Source: an uncultured Psychrobacter sp. | GTDB lineage: Bacteria > Pseudomonadota > Gammaproteobacteria > Pseudomonadales > Moraxellaceae | Direction: 5' to 3' | Assembly (NCBI RefSeq): GCF_947500265.1 | Contig: NZ_CANMRN010000012.1 | Location: 1 to 64,000 of the forward strand | Length of the DNA stretch: 64,000 nucleotides | In this document: positions 10,092 to 20,950 of the stretch, one piece after another | Position numbering within the stretch: the stretch's first letter is position 1 | Layout: the number at the start of each line of letters is the position of its first letter | The notes under the pieces: generated by a model | Seen by the model: the letters and a program-made list of their open reading frames with translations, nothing else | Database searches by the model: none | Told to the model about the DNA's origin: nothing | Program-made: the position numbers and the translations under genes

Positions 10092-10165
10092 AAATTATCC
10101 TACTATTAGCCAAAAAGACTATTAAAAATAAATATCAAAAGTAAAAGCTAAAAATTCAAAATCAA

Positions 10166-11461
10166 TTACTGATAACGATAACGAGCTGAACGCGCATGGG
10201 CTTCTAAGTCCTCACGTTGCGCTAAAATATCAGCTGTCTCAGCCAGAGGCTTACTGCCGGATTCACTGCAATAAATGATGGATGATTTCTTTTGAAAATC
10301 GTAAACACCTAACGGCGAAGAAAAGCGCGCTGTGCCTGATGTTGGCAGTACATGGTTTGGTCCTGCACAGTAATCCCCAATAGCTTCAGGCGTATGACGA
10401 CCCATAAAGATAGCGCCCGCATGACGAATATCATTCAATAATGCGTCAGGATTATCAACAGATAACTCTAAATGCTCAGGAGCAATACGATTGATAAGTG
10501 CCATACCTTCGCTACGATCTTTTACCAATATCAGTGCACCGCGGTTCTGCAATGAGTCACGCGCGATATCTGCTTTCGGCAGTTCAGCCAATGCTTTTTC
10601 TACCTCTAACGCTACTTCGTTGAGCTGCTCTTCACTAGTCGTCACAAAGATAGCTTGTGCAATACGGTCATGCTCAGCTTGAGACAATAGATCCATCGCT
10701 AGCCAGTCTGCTCTATCTTGTGCTTCGCCTTCTGCATACACCAATACTTCTGAAGGACCAGCAATCATATCGATACCGACTTGACCAAATACTGCGCGTT
10801 TGGCTGCGGCGACATATTTGTTGCCTGGTCCTGTGATTTTGTCCACGGCTGGAATCGTTTCAGTGCCGTAAGCTAAAGCTGCTACTGCTTGAGCGCCACC
10901 AATGGTAAAGACGCGATCGACTTGAGCCAGATGGGCTGCCGCCAATACCAGAGGGTTCAGCACACCTTTAGGCGCTGGCACCACCATGATGACTTCAGTG
11001 ACGCCAGCCACCTTAGCAGGAATAGCATTCATCAATACTGACGAGGGATAAGAAGCTAAACCACCCGGTACATAAATCCCAACGCGATCAAGTGGTGTAA
11101 CTTTTTGACCCAATCGGTTGCCTAGCTCGTCTTCATACTGCCATGTTTCTTGTACTTGGCGCTCATGGAATGTCTGTACCCGAGTTGCGGCTGTGGTCAG
11201 CGCTGTCTTTACTTTTTCATCAAGATTGGCAAACGCTTCAGCAAGCGCTTCTTTAGACAACTCTAACTCTTGCATCGACGTTGCTGGATGTTGGTCAAAC
11301 TGCCGAGTCAATGCCAACACGACGCTATCACCATCAGCACGTACTTGGGCGATGATATCATCGACGGTATGTAGTAGTTCAGCATCATTGACTGTTTCAA
11401 AGGCAAGCAACTGTGTCAATTGACTATCAAAATCGGCATCTTGGGTACTTAACTGGCGCAT
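10166..11461 (-). CDS. hisD: Histidinol dehydrogenase
   Basis: 431 residues, the usual length (about 430). It carries out the last two steps of histidine synthesis, histidinol to histidinal to histidine, with two NAD and zinc. Recognised by GIYVPGGLASYPSSVLMN, GGAQAVAALAYGT, the GPGNKYV motif, DMIAGPSEVLV, and the zinc/general-base region RIAPEHLEL, with GPNHVLPTSGTARFSSPLGV near the end. ATG at 11461. Same strand as hisG but 251 bases away, with a hairpin in between, so it may have its own promoter. Confidence 0.97.
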   Translation of the reverse strand: MRQLSTQDADFDSQLTQLLAFETVNDAELLHTVDDIIAQVRADGDSVVLALTRQFDQHPATSMQELELSKEALAEAFANLDEKVKTALTTAATRVQTFHERQVQETWQYEDELGNRLGQKVTPLDRVGIYVPGGLASYPSSVLMNAIPAKVAGVTEVIMVVPAPKGVLNPLVLAAAHLAQVDRVFTIGGAQAVAALAYGTETIPAVDKITGPGNKYVAAAKRAVFGQVGIDMIAGPSEVLVYAEGEAQDRADWLAMDLLSQAEHDRIAQAIFVTTSEEQLNEVALEVEKALAELPKADIARDSLQNRGALILVKDRSEGMALINRIAPEHLELSVDNPDALLNDIRHAGAIFMGRHTPEAIGDYCAGPNHVLPTSGTARFSSPLGVYDFQKKSSIIYCSESGSKPLAETADILAQREDLEAHARSARYRYQ

Positions 11462-11613
11462 GACCTAATCCTATATCTGAGCGTAAAGTGGTGCTAAAAA
11501 TGAACGGCTTGGAACTGAGTAAAGTAGGTTTGTACGGTAAGAGTATTGCGACTTATTCGATGTCTTCTTGTCTGCATTTTATGATGATTTTATATTTTCA
11601 CAAGCTAAGACAA

Positions 11614-11662
11614 CAAAACCAGTTTAGCACGCTACGTCACTCATAGCCTGCTAAACTGGTTT
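11614..11662 (-). terminator. Hairpin terminator after hisG
   Basis: A perfect 14-base stem, AAACCAGTTTAGCA (11616-11629) with its complement at 11649-11662, around a 19-base loop. On the minus strand it is followed by GGTTTTGTTG, a modest U-run. It lies between hisG and hisD and suggests partial or full termination within the his group. Confidence 0.6.
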
Positions 11663-11712
11663 AAAAATTTGTATAACCATGCTTTATATTACCAATGACT
11701 TGCACTGGATCA

Positions 11713-12405
11713 TTAGCTGTTGGCGATACTATTTTTAAAGCTATCTAAGATTGGTTCTAGTAGGGCAAATTTGCGCTTATAGCTGACTTGATTGACGATC
11801 AGACGTGATGAAACATCACAAATGTGATCGCGTGCCTCAAGTCCATTGGCACGCAATGTATTGCCTGTATCGACCACATCGACAATCAAATCACCTAAGC
11901 CGACCAATGGCGCAAGCTCCATCGAACCGTAAAGCTTGATGACATCAACCTGCTGACCTTGGCTTGCAAAATAAGCACGAGCGACATTGACATATTTGGT
12001 CGCGATACGCAGGCGACGATTTGGCAGCGGTGCATCTTTCACACCCGCAGTCATCAGTTTACACTGAGCAATCTGCAAATCGAGCAATTCATAAACATGA
12101 TTGGCACCATGCTCAAGCAGCACATCTTTACCTGCTACCCCAAAATCAGCAGCGCCATGTTCGACATAAGTCGGCACGTCGCTAGCACGCAAAATCAATA
12201 CACGTACATTTGGATTTGAAGTTGGAAAAATAAGCTTACGTGACGCTTCAGGATCTTCTAAAAGATCAACGCCAGCTGCACGTAGCAGTGGCATGGTCTC
12301 TTCTAAAATGCGGCCTTTTGATAAGGCCAAGGTTAGACCTGAAAACTCATCGTTTACTTCGTTTAATAAACCGCTGGCTGGTAAAGATTTGCTTGTCTCA
12401 GTCAT
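11713..12405 (-). CDS. hisG: ATP phosphoribosyltransferase, short form
   Basis: 230 residues. It catalyses the first, committed step of histidine synthesis from ATP and [24 protein letters not shown] and the PRPP-binding [17 protein letters not shown] are intact. Long HisG proteins have about 300 residues with a C-terminal regulatory domain; this one ends soon after the catalytic core, so it is the short HisG-S type, which needs the regulatory partner HisZ. No hisZ is in the window. ATG at 12405. It lies 94 bases after murA on the same strand. Confidence 0.95.
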   Translation of the reverse strand: MTETSKSLPASGLLNEVNDEFSGLTLALSKGRILEETMPLLRAAGVDLLEDPEASRKLIFPTSNPNVRVLILRASDVPTYVEHGAADFGVAGKDVLLEHGANHVYELLDLQIAQCKLMTAGVKDAPLPNRRLRIATKYVNVARAYFASQGQQVDVIKLYGSMELAPLVGLGDLIVDVVDTGNTLRANGLEARDHICDVSSRLIVNQVSYKRKFALLEPILDSFKNSIANS

Positions 12406-12499
12406 AATGACATCGTGTCCATGTGCAGTCCCCTACTCAAAGGGGAATTTTTAATTTATAACGTAATATGGGTAACAGTTGATATTGAGTCAATCAATA

Positions 12500-13780
<1,281 letters not shown>

Positions 13781-13879
13781 CTAGCGATGATTATAAAAAA
13801 TTATGAAAACTAGAACTACAACTCTCAACCATGCATATGGCCGATTCAGCAATATCTAGTCATATAGACAGCTATTTAA

Positions 13880-14131
13880 TTAGCCTTTTGATTGAGCGTC
13901 CCACTCAGCAGGCGTCAGCGCTTGGATGTTGAGTGCGTGAATATCGCCACTCGCAATCTTATCATTGACTAACGCATATACTGCTTGCTGACGTTGAACC
14001 GCGCGTTTGCCTTCAAAGCTGGCATCGACCACGCGTACGTCAAACTTATTACCTTGGTTGGCAGCTTGAATAAAAGCGTCTGGGAAGTGAGTCTGTAAAA
14101 ATGCGATCAAATCGTCAGCGTTCATGCTCAT
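13880..14131 (-). CDS. ibaG: BolA family protein, IbaG type
   Basis: 83 residues, matching small BolA-like proteins of the IbaG/YrbA group, which have been linked to iron-sulfur or glutaredoxin partners and acid tolerance. Features are a class II KH-like fold with the helix VQRQQAVYALVNDKI and a conserved HALNIQALTPAEW near the end. Its place just before murA is the same as yrbA-murA in Escherichia coli, which supports IbaG over BolA proper. Start is ATG at 14131, though the second Met (14125) is also possible. Confidence 0.85.
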   Translation of the reverse strand: MSMNADDLIAFLQTHFPDAFIQAANQGNKFDVRVVDASFEGKRAVQRQQAVYALVNDKIASGDIHALNIQALTPAEWDAQSKG

Positions 14132-14295
14132 AGAATAGTCTGCCTTAAAGTTTAGAATAGGGTATAGATTTAAAGTGATGACATTATAACAAGAGTTTGC
14201 ATATCTTACAGTACTGTCTTACTCAAGTGTGTTTAAGCATTGAGACAGTACTATCAATTAAATGGTCAAAATTTATAGATATGCATAGTGATAAG

Positions 14296-15291
14296 CTATT
14301 TGAGCGTTTTATCCAAGTAGGTCAATACTTGCGCGCGCACATCATTGACCCAGCGTAGCGGCGGTGCCATCGCACCAATACTGGTTGCGTGACTGGCCCC
14401 TTCGATTTCACCCGTTTCAACGGTGACGCCTGCTTTTTTAAACGCTTCTGTCATTTTGATTGTATTAGTCACATGTACAATTTTGTCTTTTTCCGCCGTT
14501 AATAATAAATACGGTGGCTGCGCTCCTTTAATCTGACGATCTGGCATCACCTGATCAGGTGTGGCATTGGGGCCAAACGCTGTTGCACTACTGAACTTGC
14601 GGAAATCATAGCTGTAAGGACCCGCAATTCCGATAACGGTTGCAATATCTGTTGGCTTAATACCATAAGGCGCCAAAAAATCTTCGTTGGCAACGGCTGC
14701 TACTGCATTAAACGCGCCAGCAGAATGCCCCATCACCGCTAGGCGTGACGGATCTGCATGGAGACTGGTCGCATTTTCAATACTCCAAGCAATTGCCTGA
14801 GCTGCATCTTTGACATAATCAGGATAGACGTGTTCAGGTGCTTTACGGTAATTAATCACTGCGGTGACGTAACCTGCTTTGGCTAAGCTCTGACCGACAA
14901 ATGCATATTGTTCTTTATTACCACTCTCCCATGAACCACCATGGACAAATACCACCATAGGGTAGCTAGTATCAATAGCACTTTGAGATTTCATTGCTTG
15001 TGCTAGCGGTTTTGGATAATAGATATCTAGGTCTTGTGAAGGCTGATCACCATATAAGATATCCTTACTCACCCCAACGCCACCACTAGAAGTAATCCCA
15101 TTGACGATAGCTAACGGTGATAGTGCCTGTGCGTTTTGTGTGGCTAGCGCGATACTGCCTAATGCCAATATTGCCGCACCACCAAATCTCAACGTTCGTG
15201 TTTTCTTATGAGCAGGTTTATTGTGTATGCCTATGTTACCAATGACACTTGTTTCTTCATTTGGTTGTATATTTGCCTGTGAATCCTTCAT
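14296..15291 (-). CDS. Alpha/beta hydrolase (esterase), probably membrane-anchored or exported
   Basis: 331 residues from ATG at 15291, chosen because TAGGAC lies 7 bases upstream; a longer frame starts with TTG at 15321. A hydrophilic first 35 residues precede a hydrophobic segment (about 36-57, FGGAAILALGSIALATQNAQA) that could be a signal peptide or anchor. The catalytic domain has the oxyanion motif HGGSWESG (about 117-124), the nucleophile motif GHSAGAF (178-184) and a likely acid/base pair in KDKIVH and GASHATSI near the end. Similar proteins are carboxylesterases of the BD-FAE/HSL-like type. Substrate unknown. It stands alone on the minus strand. Confidence 0.8.
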   Translation of the reverse strand: MKDSQANIQPNEETSVIGNIGIHNKPAHKKTRTLRFGGAAILALGSIALATQNAQALSPLAIVNGITSSGGVGVSKDILYGDQPSQDLDIYYPKPLAQAMKSQSAIDTSYPMVVFVHGGSWESGNKEQYAFVGQSLAKAGYVTAVINYRKAPEHVYPDYVKDAAQAIAWSIENATSLHADPSRLAVMGHSAGAFNAVAAVANEDFLAPYGIKPTDIATVIGIAGPYSYDFRKFSSATAFGPNATPDQVMPDRQIKGAQPPYLLLTAEKDKIVHVTNTIKMTEAFKKAGVTVETGEIEGASHATSIGAMAPPLRWVNDVRAQVLTYLDKTLK

Positions 15292-15528
15292 GACCAGTGT
15301 CCTATTATATTTATTTATCAATCAGTAGTAACAGGCTAACAGCGATAATGATTCATCCACTAGCCAATGATGTGTTTGATATTAGTACCGTTGGCTAATG
15401 CGCTGACTCTGCTACGTTTTACTATTGATATAGTACTCACTGACTGAATATTTCTCGTGCCTTTACTGTTATCACTATTTAGGCTTATTGTGATTAACGT
15501 CATTTATCGCATGGCAAACTAAGGATGC

Positions 15529-16329
15529 TTACTGGTTCTGATAAAGGTCAATATAAGGGCTTGAAGACGGCTGAGCAGTAGTAGCCTCTTCTTCTGTTAT
15601 GGCAATAGGCGTTGCCGTGCCGATAGTAGTATCTTGGGCAGCTGGCGCTACTGCAGGATTGGCCAAATTATTCTCATACATGATGTCATCATTATTTATT
15701 TTCACCCCTCTATCGTCAACGACAGTTGTCAGCAATACCAACTCAGTGACTCCAACAGTACCATTGGCGATATCAATCAAATGACTCTGCTGAGTAGGTG
15801 TCATACGGCCCATAATATAGACCACACCATTATTGGTAACGGCTTTAATTTGTGACGCACTCACACCATCGCTGGCGGCTATTTTCGCCAGTAGCTTTGA
15901 AGTGATATAACCATCATGAACCGTTGAGCTATACCCTTTTGACGCACTCACTTCCATCTCATTATAAACACGGCGTACATCCGGCATAGAGCTAACGACT
16001 TTTTCTACTTCTGCTTTGAGCGTTTCAGTTGGCACTTCACCTGTGAGCAATACTTCGCTATTGAAACTATCGATACCCATACGGCTGGTTTGCTGCAAGT
16101 CTTCTTTTAGCCCGTATATATTGATTTTGGCAGTATGTTCAATACTACGATCGAGCAGACGCTGCGGAATCGTGCGCTCAGTCATTGGCACACCATAAGT
16201 CCCTTCTGTACTGTTGGTCAGATAGTTGGTGGCACAACCTGTACTGACAACGCAGGCAGCAATCATAATGCCAGTCGTAATACGGCGTGATGAACCAAAA
16301 ATAGCAGTGCGCAAATGCATCCGTGTCAT
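15529..16329 (-). CDS. dolP: BON-domain outer-membrane lipoprotein, DolP-like
   Basis: 266 residues. The N-terminus has a signal peptide with a lipobox ending VVSTGC at about residue 31, followed by two BON domains (about 60-125 and 135-205; the pattern VLLTGEVPTETLKAEVEK marks the first, VVYIMGRMTPTQQSHLID the second). Escherichia coli DolP (YraP, 191 residues) is a dual-BON lipoprotein that helps keep the outer membrane intact. The neighbouring yraN and rsmI recall the yraL-yraM-yraN-diaA-yraP region, which supports the call. The extra C-terminal 60 residues are polar and low in complexity. ATG at 16329 follows AGAGGT. Confidence 0.8.
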   Translation of the reverse strand: MTRMHLRTAIFGSSRRITTGIMIAACVVSTGCATNYLTNSTEGTYGVPMTERTIPQRLLDRSIEHTAKINIYGLKEDLQQTSRMGIDSFNSEVLLTGEVPTETLKAEVEKVVSSMPDVRRVYNEMEVSASKGYSSTVHDGYITSKLLAKIAASDGVSASQIKAVTNNGVVYIMGRMTPTQQSHLIDIANGTVGVTELVLLTTVVDDRGVKINNDDIMYENNLANPAVAPAAQDTTIGTATPIAITEEEATTAQPSSSPYIDLYQNQ

Positions 16330-16596
16330 TATTTACCTCTTAGAACATGGTTGTGACAATTTTATAAATTGAACAAATCTTAATCTAGGCCGTGTTTTTA
16401 TTTTGGAGAAAACACGCTCTAGTAGTGATGAGCTAAACTTAGCTGTAAGCTAATACTGTATCTGATTTATAGAAAATTGACTATAACCGCTACTTTACTT
16501 AATTTTGGCCATCAGCGGTTAGCTTTTTAGTAACGAACCTTACTTGTCAGATATGGTTAGATGCTTCACTTGGCAGCATCTATCTTACTTATTCTA

Positions 16597-17082
16597 TTAC
16601 CAAGCACTGGCTATAAAAGCATTTTGAATCCATTCTGGTTGATGGTCTAACTGCTCATTTCTTGAATTTGACTTACTCATCGTGTTGTAAGCAATGACAT
16701 CAAACCGGCAATCATAATGAGCATATTCAGGATACTGCTGCAAAAAGGACTGTGCTGTCTTAATGACTTTACGCTGTTTGCTGGCTGTCACACTGAGTGC
16801 TGCATCGCCATAATTCGAGGACTTGCGTTGGCGAACTTCAATAAATACCAGTGTTGACCATGCTGAACCTGTCTCAATCATGACCAGATCCAGCTCACCT
16901 ACTTTTGGCTGTTGCCAATTTTGCGCGACTAACCTTAACCCTTGCGCTTGTAAATACTCACACGCCTGCTGCTCAAACCGACTACCTTGGCGTTGTTTCG
17001 GTGAGGTTAAGATTAAGGGCTTATGGTTCGGCATAAGGTTGATTGGTCTGATTAACATTTGAGAATTATCATAGCACAACAT
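16597..17082 (-). CDS. yraN: UPF0102 family protein YraN
   Basis: 161 residues; resembles the YraN family of restriction-endonuclease-like fold, with GSRFEQQACEYLQAQGLRLV, the acidic GELDLVMIE, LVFIEVRQRKSS and GDAALSVTASKQRKVIKTA. The catalytic-type D..E-x-R/K residues of the fold are present, but no activity is established for the family. The start is uncertain: ATG at 17082 gives a 16-residue leader; ATGs at residues 9 and 17 are alternatives and none has a clear ribosome site. Divergent from rsmI, as in many gammaproteobacteria. Confidence 0.85.
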   Translation of the reverse strand: MLCYDNSQMLIRPINLMPNHKPLILTSPKQRQGSRFEQQACEYLQAQGLRLVAQNWQQPKVGELDLVMIETGSAWSTLVFIEVRQRKSSNYGDAALSVTASKQRKVIKTAQSFLQQYPEYAHYDCRFDVIAYNTMSKSNSRNEQLDHQPEWIQNAFIASAW

Positions 17083-17225
17083 GCTAAACTAGCCACTTCT
17101 GCGCATTCTACTCTCAAAATCTATCGATTGCCTCATTCGTTATTTGACTGAAAAACCATAGATAACGACTGTACATACTAGCGCACTATTATTTTCTAAC
17201 GTCTTTTTAACGACCCGAGGTTTTC

Positions 17226-18182
17226 ATGTCTACCCCTACTGCGATGCCAGCTTGTCTCTATATCGTTGCCACGCCGATTGGCAATATGTCCGACATGACA
17301 ACGCATGCAATTGATGTCTTAAAGCAGGTCGCCATCATTGCCTGCGAAGACACCCGCACCTCAGGTAAACTACTGTCACATTTTGGCATCGATACCAAAG
17401 GCAGCAAAGGTGACGAGACAAAAGACTCAGAGACTCGTCCTGCCAAAAGCAGTATCGAAAATGATGACACGACGACAAAGCAAAAAGGTCACAATAAGCT
17501 ATGGGCTTATCACGAGCATAATAGCGCCATTCAAACGCCCAAAATTATTGAAATGATTGAGCAAGGTCATTCGGTTGCCTTGATTAGTGATGCGGGTACA
17601 CCTCTGGTCAGCGATCCAGGTTATCAACTGGTACAAGCCGCGCATGAAGCTGGCGTGACCGTATCACCTATCGTTGGGGCTTCTGCTGCAATTGGCGCAT
17701 TGTCAGTAGCAGGGTTACCATCTGATCGATTTAGCTTTATTGGGTTCTTGCCCGCCAAAACGCATGGTCGTCAAAAACAGCTGAGCGACCTAATCGCACG
17801 TACCGAAACTTTAATCTTTTATGAAGCGCCGCATCGCATCATATCTAGTTTAGAAGACATGGCAACGATATTTGGTGCAGACCGTGCAGTGACTTTTTGC
17901 CGTGAATTGACTAAGACGTTTGAAACGGTACATAAGAGCACCCTTGGCGAGTTGGTTGAGTTTGTCAAAGCAGATGACAATCAGCAACGTGGTGAAATAG
18001 TCGTGGTCGTCGCTGGCGTCGGTGTGGCAAAAGATACTGACGACATCAGTACGCATGATAAATTGCTACAGCGTTTGCTAGAGGATTTATCGGTCAAAAA
18101 AGCAGCCGCACTAGCCTCTGATATCACTGGCGTGAAGAAAAATGCGCTTTATCAGCGTCTACTAGAGTTGCAAGCAGACTAG
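17226..18182 (+). CDS. rsmI: 16S rRNA (cytidine1402-2'-O)-methyltransferase
   Basis: 318 residues (Escherichia coli 286). It methylates the 2'-OH of C1402 in the 30S decoding centre using SAM. Recognised by the SAM-methylase start LYIVATPIGNMSDMT, CEDTRTSGKLL, the glycine-rich SDAGTPLVSDPG, and FIGFLPAK...LIFYEAPHRI, FCRELTKTFE. A polar insertion of about 30 residues (about 57-88, rich in Lys, Asp, Glu, Thr) accounts for the extra length. ATG at 17226 with GAGG upstream. Probably followed in the same transcript by the PfkB kinase gene 54 bases on. Confidence 0.93.
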   Translation: MSTPTAMPACLYIVATPIGNMSDMTTHAIDVLKQVAIIACEDTRTSGKLLSHFGIDTKGSKGDETKDSETRPAKSSIENDDTTTKQKGHNKLWAYHEHNSAIQTPKIIEMIEQGHSVALISDAGTPLVSDPGYQLVQAAHEAGVTVSPIVGASAAIGALSVAGLPSDRFSFIGFLPAKTHGRQKQLSDLIARTETLIFYEAPHRIISSLEDMATIFGADRAVTFCRELTKTFETVHKSTLGELVEFVKADDNQQRGEIVVVVAGVGVAKDTDDISTHDKLLQRLLEDLSVKKAAALASDITGVKKNALYQRLLELQAD

Positions 18183-18236
18183 CTTTTAATAATAAGAAAG
18201 ACAATCGTTTATAAATGAATTGAGGAGAGATAAGCA

Positions 18237-19256
18237 ATGTACGATGTAATGGCAATAGGTAATGCGTTGGTTGATCACGAGTATGTGCTATCAGATGCGG
18301 CACTAGAAGAGACCGAGCTGACCAAAGGTAATATGACGTTGGCTGGTATTGAAGAGCAGCAGCAACTACTGGCTTATTTTAAACTGGCTGAGATTGAGCC
18401 ATCAAAACAAGCAGGCGGCGGATCAGCAGCCAATACGATGTTTACCTTTGCCAGCTTAGGCGGTAAGCCTTTTTATGCTTGCCGCGTCGGTGATGATGAT
18501 CAAGGGGCGTTTTATCTTAGAGACTTGCACGAAGCAGGTGTCGCAACCTCAGACAAATCTATTCATGAAGGCGGTGTGACTGGCTCCTGTGTGGTTGCCG
18601 TTACCGAAGATGGCGAACGCACCATGCAGACCTATCTTGGCACTTCAAGTGAGATTGTCGCTGACAATGTTGATTTTGACGCATTAACTCAAGCAGATTG
18701 GCTATATATCGAAGGCTATCTAGCGATGTCTGAGAGCATTCAACCAGCAATGACTCAATTACGTCAGCAAGCCGGTATTCATAATGCAAAAATCGCAGTG
18801 AGCTTTGCTGACCCTGCGGTAGTAAAATTTGCCAAAGATGGCTTGCTTAATATGCTCGGCAATAAAGTCGCAGTAATATTCTGTAATAGCGAAGAAGCTA
18901 GACTGTTTACGGATAAAAAACAAGTCAAAGCAGCAGCGCGTGCCCTGCTTGAATATTGCCAAATTGCCGTCGTCACTGATGGTGCCAACGGTGCGGTAAT
19001 CGCTCACCAGCCTACTGACGAAGCAGAGGTTGAAGTCCATGACGTTGCAACCCCAGCAGTGGCCAACGTCATCGATACCAATGGTGCAGGCGATAACTAC
19101 GCTGGTGCTTTCTTATATGCATTATCGCAGCAGTATAGTCTGCCAGAATGCGGTCGTCTTGCCAGCGAAATATCAGCACAAGTTATTCAGCAGTTTGGAC
19201 CGCGTCTTGCTTCGCAGGATTATCGAGATATCGCGCAGCGTGTACTGTCTGCTTAA
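18237..19256 (+). CDS. PfkB-family kinase, adenosine kinase-like
   Basis: 339 residues. The ribokinase fold is shown by the N-terminal MYDVMAIGNALVDHEY, a glycine-rich QAGGGSAANTMFTFASLGG at about 60, and the C-terminal anion-hole/catalytic DTNGAGDNYAGAF at about 281-293, where Asp287 would be the base. Proteins of this length and N-terminus are usually called adenosine kinase, making AMP from adenosine, but sugar kinases share the fold and substrate cannot be fixed. GAGGAGA precedes the ATG. A bidirectional terminator follows. Confidence 0.8.
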   Translation: MYDVMAIGNALVDHEYVLSDAALEETELTKGNMTLAGIEEQQQLLAYFKLAEIEPSKQAGGGSAANTMFTFASLGGKPFYACRVGDDDQGAFYLRDLHEAGVATSDKSIHEGGVTGSCVVAVTEDGERTMQTYLGTSSEIVADNVDFDALTQADWLYIEGYLAMSESIQPAMTQLRQQAGIHNAKIAVSFADPAVVKFAKDGLLNMLGNKVAVIFCNSEEARLFTDKKQVKAAARALLEYCQIAVVTDGANGAVIAHQPTDEAEVEVHDVATPAVANVIDTNGAGDNYAGAFLYALSQQYSLPECGRLASEISAQVIQQFGPRLASQDYRDIAQRVLSA

Positions 19257-19283
19257 TTACTAAATGTTTATATTTGACGCAAA

Positions 19284-19318
19284 CAAAAAGCCCATATCAG
19301 GTCGATATGGGCTTTTTT
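19284..19318. terminator. Bidirectional terminator
   Basis: AAAAGCCCATATC and GATATGGGCTTTTTT form a long perfect stem around a 5-base loop. It lies between the convergent PfkB-kinase and metY genes and has A-run and T-run on either side, so it should serve both. Confidence 0.9.
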
Positions 19319-19371
19319 GTTTATGGATTATAATCACTCAAATAATTTTCCTAAATGAGCATGCTTTTATA

Positions 19372-20694
19372 TTAAGCAGTAGCTAATGCTTGCGCAAGAT
19401 CGGCTTTGATATCTTCAATATGCTCGATACCAATAGATAAACGTACCATATCCTCACTAACGCCAGCTTGCTCAAGCTCTTGCCCATTTAACTGACGATG
19501 GGTGGTCGTCGCTGGATGACAGGCCAATGATTTCGCATCACCGATATTTACCAGACGAGTAATCAGTTGCAGCGCATCGATAAAGCGCGCTCCTGCTTCC
19601 AGTCCACCTTTCACCCCAAAGGTCAAGATAGCAGAAGGCGTGCCTTTCATGTATTTTTTGGCAAGCTCGTGCTCAGGATGGTCAGACAGACCCGCGTATT
19701 TCACCCAAGCAACTTTATCATGATCACGCAGATATTCTGCGACGGCTTGTGCATTTTGCACGTGACGCTCCATACGTAGACTTAGCGTCTCCATACCTTG
19801 CAAGATACCAAAGGCATTTAGCGGGCTAAGTGCTGCCCCAGTGTTACGTAATGGCGCAACGCGAGCACGGGCAATAAAAGCTGGAGCACCTACGTCTTTG
19901 ACGAAATTTACCCCATGATAGCTATGATCTGGCGTATTCAACAGTGGGAAACGTTCAGGATAATCGCCCCAAGCAAACTTGCCACTATCAACAATCGCAC
20001 CACCAATTGATGTACCCGTTCCGCTCATATATTTGGTCAATGAGTGAATCACGATATCTGCACCGAACTCAAACGGACGGCATATCGCTGGCGTCGCCAC
20101 CGTATTATCAATCACGACAGGTACACCGTATTCGTGAGCAACATCACTGAGCGCTTGAATATCAACGATATTACCTAGTGGATTACCGATACTCTCTGCA
20201 AACACCATTTTAGTTTTGTCATCAATCAAGTCACGAATGGCTTCTGGGTCTTTATGATCAAAGAAGCGCACTTCGATACCTTGACGCGGCAATGCATGAG
20301 CAAATAAATTATAAGTACCGCCATATAGCGTTGATACAGCGACGATATTGTCGCCTGCTTCACAAATGGTCTGAATTGCATAAGTGATGGCAGCCATACC
20401 AGAGGCTACGGCAAGCGCACCGATACCGCCTTCTAACGCAGCCACACGCTCTTCTAGCACCGCGTTGGTCGGATTCATGATACGAGTATAGATATTGCCT
20501 GCGACTTTTAAATCAAACAGATCTGCACCATGCTGAGTATTATCAAACGCATATGAACTGGTATGATAAATAGGCACGGCGACTGCTTTGGTCGTTGGCT
20601 CTACACTATAGCCTGCATGAATCGCTAAGGTCTCAAGACGTTGAGGGGTTTCTGATTGTTGAGCTGTCTGCTGGTCTGCTGATCCATCACTCAT
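19372..20694 (-). CDS. metY: O-acetylhomoserine (thiol)-lyase
   Basis: 440 residues from ATG at 20694, chosen because AAGGAA lies 6 bases upstream and the protein there starts with a polar MSDGSADQQ; a longer frame from 20754 adds 20 residues. This PLP enzyme of the Cys/Met-metabolism family makes homocysteine from O-acetylhomoserine and sulfide. Signs are YTRIMNPTNAVLEERVAALEGG, STLYGGTYNLF, the PLP lysine in VIHSLTKYMSGTG, and the C-terminal SLACHPATTTHRQL. The 430-residue size class fits MetY better than MetB/MetZ. Single gene with its own region upstream. Confidence 0.9.
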   Translation of the reverse strand: MSDGSADQQTAQQSETPQRLETLAIHAGYSVEPTTKAVAVPIYHTSSYAFDNTQHGADLFDLKVAGNIYTRIMNPTNAVLEERVAALEGGIGALAVASGMAAITYAIQTICEAGDNIVAVSTLYGGTYNLFAHALPRQGIEVRFFDHKDPEAIRDLIDDKTKMVFAESIGNPLGNIVDIQALSDVAHEYGVPVVIDNTVATPAICRPFEFGADIVIHSLTKYMSGTGTSIGGAIVDSGKFAWGDYPERFPLLNTPDHSYHGVNFVKDVGAPAFIARARVAPLRNTGAALSPLNAFGILQGMETLSLRMERHVQNAQAVAEYLRDHDKVAWVKYAGLSDHPEHELAKKYMKGTPSAILTFGVKGGLEAGARFIDALQLITRLVNIGDAKSLACHPATTTHRQLNGQELEQAGVSEDMVRLSIGIEHIEDIKADLAQALATA

Positions 20695-20784
20695 AGTACA
20701 TTCCTTTATTTTGATAAAAGATGATTTATTGACGACGTATCGCTCAAAAGTCATCTTAAAAAACTGTCTGCTAAATCATAGCAA

Positions 20785-20820
20785 TAAAAAAAGCTGAGTT
20801 CATCATAACTCAGCTTCTTT
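20785..20820 (-). terminator. Terminator after nfuA
   Basis: AAGCTGAGTT and AACTCAGCTT pair around CATCAT. Read on the minus strand the stem is followed by TTTTTTTATT, a classic intrinsic terminator for nfuA. Confidence 0.85.
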
Positions 20821-20950
20821 ATTAAAAGAATAGCAAAATACTCATCTCTTCATGACAAATATTCATAAGCAGTAAACCAAACAGGCATATCTATACTAAA
20901 GATAATGGCCACCTTTATAGCAGCCACTTTGCTTTTATCCACTTTTATTT

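Noticed and set aside
20695-20784. Possible SAM or homocysteine riboswitch before metY
   Set aside because: The leader is too short and no conserved riboswitch core could be seen.
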